This document shows positions 1-5,353 of a DNA stretch of 6,411 nucleotides, in pieces. The notes beneath the pieces were generated by a model that saw only the letters and a program-made list of their open reading frames with translations, ran no database searches and was not told the origin of the DNA. The position numbers and the translations under genes were made by a program. The DNA is from an uncultured Oscillospiraceae bacterium (GTDB lineage Bacteria; Bacillota; Clostridia; Oscillospirales; Ruminococcaceae), in the NCBI GenBank assembly GCA_900543295.1, contig UQQY01000131.1:1-6411 (forward strand), written 5' to 3'. Numbering within the stretch: the stretch's first letter is position 1; every line of letters begins with the position of its first letter.

Positions 1-326
1 ATGAAATCGTACCGGAGGCATGGGGCCCGTTTGCTGAAGGAGGTCACGGCATTTTCACCCATCCTGTCTTAACGGCGATCGGTGAGAAATACGGTAAAAC
101 AGCCGCACAGGTTGCACTGCGCTGGAATGTACAGCGCGGCGTAGTTGTGATTCCGAAATCGGTTCACAAAAACCGCATGGAACAGAATATGGATATTTGG
201 GACTTTACGCTCAGTGACGCAGATATGGAAGAAATCGCAGGCTTAGACATCGGACACAGCGAGATCGTCAACCACTTTGATCCGAGTTTTGTCAAGATGC
301 TGCACAGCATGAAAACGCACGAATAA
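1..326 (+). CDS. Aldo/keto reductase, C-terminal fragment (5' end outside window)
   Basis: This is the 3' end of a gene entering from the left; the first complete codon is at base 3 and the TAA stop is at 324-326, leaving about 107 residues. Visible signatures are EAWGPF near the start, then AAQVALRWNVQRGVVVIPKS, which is the classic C-terminal aldo/keto reductase stretch; the IPKS at 150-161 belongs to the NADPH-binding site of the (beta/alpha)8 barrel. It continues with NRMEQNMDIWDFTLSDADMEEIAGLD, the usual family tail. Such enzymes reduce aldehydes or ketones with NADPH in the cytoplasm; the substrate cannot be read from this fragment. The catalytic Asp/Tyr/Lys/His region lies outside the window. 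The ATG at base 1 is in another frame and is not the start. It lies 78 bases upstream of the flavoprotein gene, separated from it by a hairpin. Confidence 0.93.
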   Translation, partial: EIVPEAWGPFAEGGHGIFTHPVLTAIGEKYGKTAAQVALRWNVQRGVVVIPKSVHKNRMEQNMDIWDFTLSDADMEEIAGLDIGHSEIVNHFDPSFVKMLHSMKTHE

Positions 327-337
327 GAGTAGAAATG

Positions 338-376
338 CCGTGAAAATACTGCGGAATTTTGGCGGTATTTTCACGG
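338..376 (+). terminator. Hairpin after the aldo/keto reductase gene (terminator or processing element)
   Basis: The left arm 338-349 (CCGTGAAAATAC) and right arm 365-376 (GTATTTTCACGG) are perfect complements. Three more pairs, including one T-G wobble, extend the stem to 15 pairs around a 9-base loop (353-361). The hairpin starts 11 bases after the stop codon. The bases after it (TATCATTT) are only moderately T-rich, so it may be a leaky terminator or an mRNA-stabilising structure rather than a full stop. No convincing promoter is seen between it and the next gene at 405, so some read-through into the downstream redox genes is plausible. Confidence 0.6.
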
Positions 377-404
377 TATCATTTAACGGAAAGGAACATC
401 ACCC

Positions 405-1022
405 ATGAAGGTGTTATTGATTAACGGAAGCCCCCACGCTAAGGGCAATACCTATATTGCTCTGCATGAGATGGAAAAGATCTTTGCAGAGGGAAATATC
501 GAAACGGAAATCATGCATATCGGCAATCAAAATATCCGAGGCTGCATTGCCTGCCGGGCCTGCGCAAAAAGCGGTAAGTGTGTATTCGACGATATAGTGA
601 ATACAGCCGTATCAAAATTTGCGGAATGCGACGGCCTTGTAGTAGGAAGCCCCGTCTACTATGCTTCCGCCAATGCAACGCTGGTGGCATTTCTAACCCG
701 TTTGTTTTTCAGCACATCATTTGATAAAACGATGAAGGTCGGAGCTGCTGTTGTGGCGGCACGCAGAGGCGGATTATCCTCCACCTTTGACGAACTCAAT
801 AAGTTCTTTACGATTTCCGGTATGCCGGTGGCTTCCGGGCAGTATTGGAACAGCATCCATGGCCGAGAAATCGGTGAGGCTGAACAGGATACAGAGGGTT
901 TGCAGGGCATGCGGACGCTGGCAAGAAATATGACGTTTTTGATGAAAAGTATTGCGCTCGGAAAAGAAAAGTACGGAATTCCCAGAAAAGAGCCGTTTGC
1001 ACCTACGAACTTTATCCGCTGA
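405..1022 (+). CDS. Iron-sulfur flavoprotein-type NAD(P)H-dependent FMN reductase
   Basis: A 205-residue cytoplasmic protein of the flavodoxin-like fold. The N-terminus MKVLLINGSPHAKGNT is the phosphate-binding first strand and loop for FMN, and GSPVYY (residues 81-86) is the second FMN-contacting loop. Between them is a compact cysteine cluster, C47-X2-C50-X2-C53-X5-C59, as in iron-sulfur flavoproteins, where it holds a 4Fe-4S cluster next to FMN. The family passes electrons among ferredoxin, NAD(P)H, quinones or oxygen species; the acceptor here is unknown. An AAGGA ribosome binding site (391-395) sits 9 bases before the ATG. It is the first of four closely spaced genes and is followed 18 bases later by a membrane cytochrome-like gene, suggesting a shared electron-transfer task. 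FMN binding and the FeS cluster are inferred from motifs. Confidence 0.9.
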   Translation: MKVLLINGSPHAKGNTYIALHEMEKIFAEGNIETEIMHIGNQNIRGCIACRACAKSGKCVFDDIVNTAVSKFAECDGLVVGSPVYYASANATLVAFLTRLFFSTSFDKTMKVGAAVVAARRGGLSSTFDELNKFFTISGMPVASGQYWNSIHGREIGEAEQDTEGLQGMRTLARNMTFLMKSIALGKEKYGIPRKEPFAPTNFIR

Positions 1023-1040
1023 AGAAAGAAGGCGGCCTGA

Positions 1041-1709
1041 ATGAAACCGAAAATGATAATGAAAATCGTGATAGACATCGCTATGACAGCCGCGCTGCTG
1101 CTGCTTATGACCTATGAGAGGATTGGTCAGGCAGCGCATGAGTGGATCGGTATCGGCATATTCGTACTGTTTGTGATCCATCATGTATTAAACGGGAAAT
1201 GGAGCAAAAGTCTGTTAAAAGGTAAATACACGGCGCTTCGGATCATGCAGACCGCCCTTGTGGCAGCAGTATTATTTTGTATGCTTGGCTCTATGGTCAG
1301 CGGTGTGATGCTTTCCCGTTATGCGTTTGCTTTCTTGCCGATTAACACAGGACATGCTTTTGCGAGAGTACTGCATATGCTTTCAGCGTATTGGGGCCTT
1401 ATATTCATGAGCTTGCATCTTGGATTCCATTGGAACATGATAATGGGAATTGCAAGAAAGCATCTTAAAAAGCCGTCAGTAATTCGCAAATGGATACTTC
1501 GTACTGCTGCCGTTCTCATTGCAGGGTACGGCGTATACGCTTTTATGTTGCGGGATATTGGCAGCTATATGTTCCTCAAAAAACAGTTTGTGTTTTTTGA
1601 TTTTGAGGAACCCGTCATACTGTTTATAATAGATTATATTGCAGTAATAGGGCTGTTTGCAGCGATTGGCTACTATTCTTTCTTGTGTTATCAGAAAACA
1701 AAAAAATAG
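1041..1709 (+). CDS. DUF4405-family membrane protein (flavinylation-associated cytochrome-like)
   Basis: A 222-residue integral membrane protein with about six hydrophobic helices, near residues 10-25, 35-50, 69-90, 112-135, 152-170 and 192-215. Histidines suited to heme b ligation are H33 (AHEWIGIG), H47 and H48 (IHHVLNGKW), H105, H112 (LHMLSAYWG), H126 and H130 (SLHLGFHW). This pattern, with GKYTALRIMQ and MVSGVMLSRYAFAFL, is that of DUF4405, a di-heme-like cytochrome family often found with flavin-based extracytosolic redox systems. The expected role is electron transfer across or within the membrane; heme binding is inferred. The ATG is preceded by AAGAAGG (1026-1032) at 8 bases; further ATGs at codons 5 and 7 make the exact start slightly uncertain. 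It lies between two flavoprotein genes, its likely electron partners. No FMN-binding (covalently flavinylated) protein or ApbE gene is in the window. Confidence 0.88.
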   Translation: MKPKMIMKIVIDIAMTAALLLLMTYERIGQAAHEWIGIGIFVLFVIHHVLNGKWSKSLLKGKYTALRIMQTALVAAVLFCMLGSMVSGVMLSRYAFAFLPINTGHAFARVLHMLSAYWGLIFMSLHLGFHWNMIMGIARKHLKKPSVIRKWILRTAAVLIAGYGVYAFMLRDIGSYMFLKKQFVFFDFEEPVILFIIDYIAVIGLFAAIGYYSFLCYQKTKK

Positions 1710-1725
1710 GACGCAGGCATTCTCC

Positions 1726-1734
1726 TTATCCACA
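1726..1734 (+). promoter_or_regulatory. Perfect DnaA-box 9-mer (TTATCCACA)
   Basis: The sequence TTATCCACA is identical to the consensus high-affinity DnaA box and is the only exact copy I saw in the window. It lies in the 123-base gap after the DUF4405 gene. A chance match to a given 9-mer on either strand of a window this size is roughly a one in twenty event, so its function is unproven. There are no neighbouring boxes or AT-rich unwinding element to suggest an origin. Confidence 0.3.
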
Positions 1735-1832
1735 ATGTGCTGAAAGCCGTTAGACAGTTGGTTTTATTGCGGACGACGAAAGCAAGAAGCATGTATTCGT
1801 CGATTCAGAAGATATATGAGGTGAAACCATAA

Positions 1833-2282
1833 ATGAACATTTTATTTATCAATGGCAGTCCGAACAAAAATGGTAATACTGCAAACTTAGCAAAAAATCT
1901 GATGGCCGGCAAAGCGTATCAAACGCTGAATCTGACTGATTACAAAGTGTATGGCTATGGACAGCGGTTTGAGGATGACCAATTTGCGAAAATCGTCGAG
2001 AAAATGAAAGAAGCAGATGCTATCGTTATCGGCTCCCCAGTTTATTGGCATAGCATGAGCGGTATGGTACGGAATTTGATTGATCGTTTTTACGGCCCGG
2101 TGCCGTCGGGCTCGCTGAAAGGAAGAAAATTCGTATTCCTGTTTCAAGGCGGTGCGCCTGAAAGCTGGATGTTGGAAAAGGGCGAATATACTATGAGCCG
2201 TTTTGCCAAGATGTACGGCATGACATATGTGGGAATGGCGACGAATATTGGAGAAGCAAAGGCGCTTTCCGAGCAAATTTAA
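1833..2282 (+). CDS. Short flavodoxin-like NAD(P)H-dependent oxidoreductase
   Basis: A 149-residue cytoplasmic protein. The N-terminus MNILFINGSPNKNGNTANLA is the FMN phosphate-binding loop and GSPVYWHSMSG (residues 67-77) is the second flavin-contacting loop, both typical of NADPH-dependent FMN reductases and flavodoxin-fold quinone reductases. The later segment KGRKFVFLFQGG (about 96-107) fits the fourth core strand. Unlike its two neighbours it has no CX2CX2C cluster and in fact no cysteine, so it should bind flavin only. It is shorter than the usual 170-200 residues, the missing part being the region between the two loops. An AGGTG ribosome binding site (1819-1823) lies 9 bases before the ATG, and a TAA in another frame touches the start codon. 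It is followed 14 bases later by the next reductase gene, so the two are very probably co-transcribed. Confidence 0.87.
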   Translation: MNILFINGSPNKNGNTANLAKNLMAGKAYQTLNLTDYKVYGYGQRFEDDQFAKIVEKMKEADAIVIGSPVYWHSMSGMVRNLIDRFYGPVPSGSLKGRKFVFLFQGGAPESWMLEKGEYTMSRFAKMYGMTYVGMATNIGEAKALSEQI

Positions 2283-2296
2283 AAGGAAATTGTGAA

Positions 2297-2857
2297 ATGA
2301 AGAACATATTATTTTTGACTACCTCGCCTACGGTTGGCGGAAACGGAGATGCTTTAATAGGCGCAGCCATAGAAGAAGCAGAAGCCCATGGTGTGAAAGT
2401 ACATATTATTCACACTCGAGAAAAAAAGATTGGATTTTGTCGTGCCTGCTATGGCTGTGCCGAAACCGGCGTTTGTGTACAGAAAGATGATTTTATGGAT
2501 ATTCTGTGCCTGGCACATGAGGCGGATGCCATCATTGCGGAAGCGCCGATTTATTATAACTGTATGGCAGCGCAGATGATGACGGTAATCAACCGGCTGT
2601 GCTGTACCTTTGCCTGCAAGACTTATCATGTGGGGCCAAAGAAGCGGGTCGGTATGTTTCTGACCTGTACAGGATCGGAGCCGGAAGAAATGAAACGGCA
2701 TGTAAAAAATATTTTAACCCTTCCCAGTGTAAGCCGTGCTATTTCGCAATATCGGACAGAGGTATTTACCCAGTGTGTTTCCGATTCTATCTGCCATGAC
2801 CGGCCGGATTATCTGGAACGGGCACGAAAAATTGTCCGCTGGGCAGTGGAGGCTTAA
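2297..2857 (+). CDS. Second iron-sulfur flavoprotein-type reductase
   Basis: A 186-residue flavodoxin-fold protein. After the first strand MKNILFLTTSP (GGNGDAL follows) comes a cysteine cluster C48-X2-C51-X2-C54-X5-C60 within GFCRACYGCAETGVCV, the same spacing as in the gene at 405 and typical of iron-sulfur flavoproteins. EAPIYYN (residues 82-88) replaces the common GSPVYY loop, a mild divergence. It is rich in additional cysteines (71, 89, 102, 103, 107, 124, 160, 166), which could reflect extra metal or disulfide chemistry, or simply an oxygen-free life. An AAGGA site (2283-2287) is 9 bases before the ATG, directly after the stop of the preceding reductase. It is the last gene of the plus-strand cluster and is followed by a strong palindromic terminator. 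FMN and FeS binding are inferred from the motifs; the electron partner is unknown, with the DUF4405 cytochrome the local candidate. Confidence 0.88.
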   Translation: MKNILFLTTSPTVGGNGDALIGAAIEEAEAHGVKVHIIHTREKKIGFCRACYGCAETGVCVQKDDFMDILCLAHEADAIIAEAPIYYNCMAAQMMTVINRLCCTFACKTYHVGPKKRVGMFLTCTGSEPEEMKRHVKNILTLPSVSRAISQYRTEVFTQCVSDSICHDRPDYLERARKIVRWAVEA

Positions 2858-2947
2858 AAAGAAGCGGATATTTTATCGGACAATGCACAAGGCAAATCTG
2901 TAAGAAAAAAGATTAAGAGATCCAAAAACCATACAACCAAAAAATGT

Positions 2948-2977
2948 AAGGCCAACTATCATATGATAGTTGGCCTT
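2948..2977. terminator. 30-base perfect palindrome, probable bidirectional terminator
   Basis: The arm AAGGCCAACTATCAT (2948-2962) is followed directly by its exact reverse complement (2963-2977). As RNA it folds into a 13-pair stem with a 4-base loop. On the plus strand the 3' arm runs into TTTT (2976-2979). On the minus strand the structure is followed by TTACATTTTTT, because of the A-rich stretch 2938-2944, giving an even better U tract. It sits between the convergent reductase gene (ending 2857) and the DUF4130 gene (ending 3084), as expected of a shared terminator. A perfect palindrome could also be a protein-binding site, but the location favours termination. Confidence 0.82.
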
Positions 2978-2997
2978 TTACGTGTGACAACCATATG

Positions 2998-3026
2998 AGC
3001 GGCTCTATTGATGCAATAAAACCGCT
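2998..3026 (-). terminator. Possible strand-specific 3' hairpin of the repair operon
   Basis: Read on the minus strand, 3026-3014 (AGCGGTTTTATTG) pairs with 3010-2998 (CAATAGAGCCGCT) over 13 positions, two of them G-U, around a 3-base loop. On the plus strand the same two positions are C-A mismatches, so the structure is specific to minus-strand RNA. It lies 58 bases past the DUF4130 stop and upstream of the larger palindrome. No U tract follows directly, so it may protect the mRNA 3' end or assist the next terminator. Confidence 0.4.
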
Positions 3027-3083
3027 GCGGACGCAGGATAAATTTAATTTTTATATTGTAATTTTGCAATCCATAGTATCTGC

Positions 3084-3938
3084 TTACTGCTGCTCAGTGA
3101 GCTGGAATATGTTATCCTGCGTTGTTCTCAGATATGGTGCAGGATGCTGTTCTGGAATGGATTCCGGCGCACCGACATTGGTTTCCTTTGTCTGAAACTC
3201 CGTCATACAGCTCCAAAAGCGCTTCGGCATGTGGGTCATGCGGCAGCGCGGATTTTCACGCTGTTTGATGGCAATCGCATCATAGTATTCCTGCCAGAGC
3301 CGGCGAAATTGACGCTCCGGAAGGGAAGCATCAGGCGGATCAAAAGCGTCCATCGGAATGATACGGGATTCATAAGGACGATAAACAAGCGCCATCTTAT
3401 GCGTGCGGTCAAAGATAAGAAAATGTTCTTCCGGGTAGCGTTCTGCGAAATGTCCCTTAATCAAAGGCAGGATATAGTGCTTTGGCTCAATCACAGAGGC
3501 CAGCGCGCCGTGGTAGTCGGAAAAACGCAGAAATTCTCTCATCAAATGCGCTTCATTTAATACGGCCTTTTCCATATTGCGCACCGCTGCGGTTTCCGCT
3601 TTTCCAAGCATCTGAAGCGCCGCTTTTCCATGCTTTAGCCCAAAACGCACAAAGCGCAGAAGAGCGGTTTCCCGTCCGGCGCCGCCGTACAAAAAAACGG
3701 TGCGCAGCAGCAGGATTCCTTCTTTTCCGAGCACAGCGCTAAGTTTTACAAACACGCGGTCGGCATAGTCACCGTTTGTCTCGATTTGTCGTACCTGCCA
3801 AAGCACCTCTTGTTCATATGCATATTCTGGGCAGATTTCATCCGGAATTTCATGGTTTGCGTAGCTTTCAAAAATGCAGCAAAGCAGTCCGTCAAAGCTT
3901 CCGTCGTAAAGATAGATCAAATCTGTCCGGTTAGGCAC
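3084..3938 (-). CDS. DUF4130 / TIGR03915-type DNA metabolism protein, partner of the radical SAM protein
   Basis: A 284-residue soluble protein. The N-terminus carries YLYDGSFDGLLCCIFESY (residues 10-27), the hallmark of the TIGR03915 'probable DNA metabolism protein' family. The DUF4130 core spans about 85-245, with EAHLMREFLRFS (129-140), EPKHYILPLIKGHFAERYP (151-169), FLIFDRTHKMALVY (173-186) and RMTHMPKRFW (233-242). The tail after about 250 is polar and looks unstructured. In other bacteria this domain is fused to a UdgX-like uracil-DNA glycosylase; here no glycosylase part is present. The start is GTG at 3938, supported by AGAGAGGA (3948-3955) 9 bases upstream. It overlaps the radical SAM gene by 22 bases, implying translational coupling and a joint function. 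The biochemical role is not established; a DNA-damage role is inferred from the partner and the LexA-type operator. Confidence 0.88.
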   Translation of the reverse strand: MPNRTDLIYLYDGSFDGLLCCIFESYANHEIPDEICPEYAYEQEVLWQVRQIETNGDYADRVFVKLSAVLGKEGILLLRTVFLYGGAGRETALLRFVRFGLKHGKAALQMLGKAETAAVRNMEKAVLNEAHLMREFLRFSDYHGALASVIEPKHYILPLIKGHFAERYPEEHFLIFDRTHKMALVYRPYESRIIPMDAFDPPDASLPERQFRRLWQEYYDAIAIKQRENPRCRMTHMPKRFWSCMTEFQTKETNVGAPESIPEQHPAPYLRTTQDNIFQLTEQQ

Positions 3939-5227
3939 TGTATCACATCCTCTCTTGTCGGTGTATCCGGTGTAAACAGGGAAAGCTGAGTGGTCTCAGG
4001 ATGATCCGGCAGGGAGAATCCGGCCCTTTCAGAGACGAGCGCGCGTAAAACGCCGCTTTCCGTGATTTTAAGTCCTTCTGCAAGCTTTCCCTTGCAGGTA
4101 AGAAAGTATTGCGCCCGCTTTAAAACCACGCCAATTCGTTTTAAATCCGAAAAATCGAGGGAGCCGGTTTTACGTGCGGCAACGATGCGTTTTGCGCTCT
4201 TGACGCCGATGCCGGGTACGCGCAGCAGCATCTCATAGGAGACACGGTTGATCTCCACAGGAAAAAGCTCCATATGATTAACCGCCCAATTACATTTCGG
4301 GTCAAGTACGGGATTAAAATCAGGATGCGCGTCATCCAGTATCTCCTCCGCATCAAATCCATAAAAACGCAGAAGCCAGTCCGCCTGATACAGCCTGTGT
4401 TCGCGCAGCAGCGGCGGCTTTGTGTCAAGCGAGGGGAGCAGCGTATGGCTTTGAAGCGGAATATAGGCCGAAAAGAAAACACGCTTTAGCTCGTATTTTC
4501 GATAAAGCGCTTGTGTCAGACGTAGAATTTTCAAATCGTTGTCCGGCGTTGCGCCAATAATCATCTGAGTGCTGTGGCCCGCCGGCACAAATTTTGGCGC
4601 ATGACGGTAGCGGACAATATCCGTAGAGTTTTCCCGAATGCTGGAAGTAATCAAGCCCATTGGATGCAGAATCGCTTTTTTAGATTTGTCAGGAGCGAGT
4701 GCGTTAAGTCCTTCCTGCGAGGGAAGTTCAATGTTGACGCTCATCCTGTCGGCCAGCAGGCCGAGCTTTTGTATCAGAAGATCATCTGCGCCCGGAATAG
4801 CTTTGACATGGATATAACCGCGGAAGCGGTACTCTGTCCGCAGAATTTCCAGCGTCTCAATTAACTGTTCGCAGGTGTAATCTGGATTTCGCATAACGCC
4901 GGAGCTTAAAAAAAGCCCCTCAATGTAGTTGCGGCGATAGAATCCGATTGTCAGATCGGCAAGCTCACGCGGCGTAAAGGAGGTGCGCTTTACGTCGTTG
5001 GAACGTCGGTTTATACAGTATTTGCAGTCGAATACACAGGCGTTGCTCATGAGCACCTTTAAAAGCGAGATGCATCGTCCATCGGCGGCAAAGCTATGGC
5101 AGATGCCGTAGCTTTTTGCACTGCCCATACTGTTTTTTTCTCCTTCGCGATCCACGCCGCTTGACGTGCAGGCAACGTCGTATTTGGCCGCGTCTGCTAA
5201 AATTTTCAGTTTTTCAAATACATCCAC
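3917..5227 (-). CDS. Putative DNA modification/repair radical SAM protein (TIGR03916 type)
   Basis: A 436-residue protein starting at GTG 5227. Order: an N-terminal segment with EKLKILADAAKYDVACTSSG (about residues 5-24); extra cysteines C20, C43 and C52; the radical SAM cluster C64-X3-C68-X2-C71 (CVFDCKYC), which should hold a 4Fe-4S cluster that cleaves S-adenosylmethionine; barrel strands such as LFLSSGV (about 105-111) and MIIGATPDND (about 222-231); a helix-hairpin-helix DNA-binding region around 332-376 (LLRVPGIGVKSAKRIVAA); and a C-terminal QLSLF (414-418) resembling a sliding-clamp binding peptide. This architecture is that of the radical SAM family always linked with DUF4130 or UdgX proteins. 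The substrate is unknown; a nucleic-acid lesion or base modification is inferred. Reading can extend in frame to a TTG at 5296, but that codon is the promoter's -35 box, so GTG 5227 is preferred. Confidence 0.9.
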   Translation of the reverse strand: MDVFEKLKILADAAKYDVACTSSGVDREGEKNSMGSAKSYGICHSFAADGRCISLLKVLMSNACVFDCKYCINRRSNDVKRTSFTPRELADLTIGFYRRNYIEGLFLSSGVMRNPDYTCEQLIETLEILRTEYRFRGYIHVKAIPGADDLLIQKLGLLADRMSVNIELPSQEGLNALAPDKSKKAILHPMGLITSSIRENSTDIVRYRHAPKFVPAGHSTQMIIGATPDNDLKILRLTQALYRKYELKRVFFSAYIPLQSHTLLPSLDTKPPLLREHRLYQADWLLRFYGFDAEEILDDAHPDFNPVLDPKCNWAVNHMELFPVEINRVSYEMLLRVPGIGVKSAKRIVAARKTGSLDFSDLKRIGVVLKRAQYFLTCKGKLAEGLKITESGVLRALVSERAGFSLPDHPETTQLSLFTPDTPTREDVIQCLTGQI

Positions 5228-5237
5228 AATCAAATCG

Positions 5238-5242
5238 CCCCT
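5238..5242 (-). promoter_or_regulatory. Ribosome binding site that fixes the radical SAM start
   Basis: On the minus strand AGGGG lies 10 bases before GTG 5227. It is downstream of the predicted transcription start, whereas every earlier in-frame start candidate lies in or upstream of the promoter or operator, or, for the TTG at 5233, only 4 bases from this site. Homologues begin at about the same EKLKIL segment, from memory of the family. Confidence 0.65.
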
Positions 5243-5245
5243 AAC

Positions 5246-5261
5246 AAGAACATTTGTTCTT
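5246..5261 (-). promoter_or_regulatory. LexA (SOS) operator of the repair operon
   Basis: AAGAACA and TGTTCTT form a perfect 7+7 inverted repeat with a 2-base centre. On the minus strand the core reads GAACAAATGTTC, which fits the Gram-positive LexA/DinR core GAACRNRYGTTY at every position; only the outer C/G flanks differ (A/T here). It begins about 7 bases after the -10 box, covering the expected transcription start, the right place for a repressor to block initiation. LexA binding is inferred from the match. Confidence 0.8.
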
Positions 5262-5267
5262 ATTTTG

Positions 5268-5296
5268 ATTATAATGCGGAATATATGCTTTGTCAA
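5268..5296 (-). promoter_or_regulatory. Consensus sigma-A promoter of the radical SAM/DUF4130 operon
   Basis: On the minus strand the -35 box TTGACA (5296-5291), a 17-base spacer (5290-5274) and the -10 box TATAAT (5273-5268) match the housekeeping consensus at all twelve positions with ideal spacing. The predicted transcription start is near 5261, giving a leader of about 34 bases. Such a strong promoter is usual for genes that are held off by a repressor, here the adjoining LexA-type site. Confidence 0.9.
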
Positions 5297-5324
5297 GACC
5301 GTTTTGAAATAATAAAAAGAATAC

Positions 5325-5353
5325 TTGACGAAAGATAATCTGTTTTGTATGAT
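5325..5353 (+). promoter_or_regulatory. Sigma-A promoter of the divergent right-hand gene
   Basis: TTGACG (5325-5330), a 17-base spacer and TATGAT (5348-5353) each differ from consensus by one base. The two divergent -35 boxes are only 28 bases apart. Transcription should start near 5360, leaving a very short leader of about 13 bases that still contains the AGGGGG ribosome binding site. The LexA-type box does not overlap this promoter. Confidence 0.75.

Noticed and set aside
1..74. ATG at base 1 as a gene start
   Set aside because: This frame closes after 23 codons, while the aldo/keto reductase is in the frame starting at base 3.
2858..2998. In-frame 46-codon continuation after the stop of the second iron-sulfur flavoprotein
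   Set aside because: The translation is lysine-rich and low in complexity, runs through the terminator palindrome, and has no sign of a conserved domain; a chance open stretch is the simplest reading.
3055..3070. Imperfect palindrome with ATTG and CAAT ends
   Set aside because: Only four outer bases on each side pair cleanly in an AT-rich stretch, which is not distinguishable from chance.
3144..3742. Plus-strand open frames across the DUF4130 gene
   Set aside because: They are antisense shadows of a well-supported minus-strand gene, lack ribosome binding sites and have no recognisable domain.
5001..5012. Second LexA-like sequence GAACGTCGGTTT
   Set aside because: It lies inside the radical SAM coding sequence, its centre does not fit RNRY, and it is explained by the conserved coding region next to the FeS motif.
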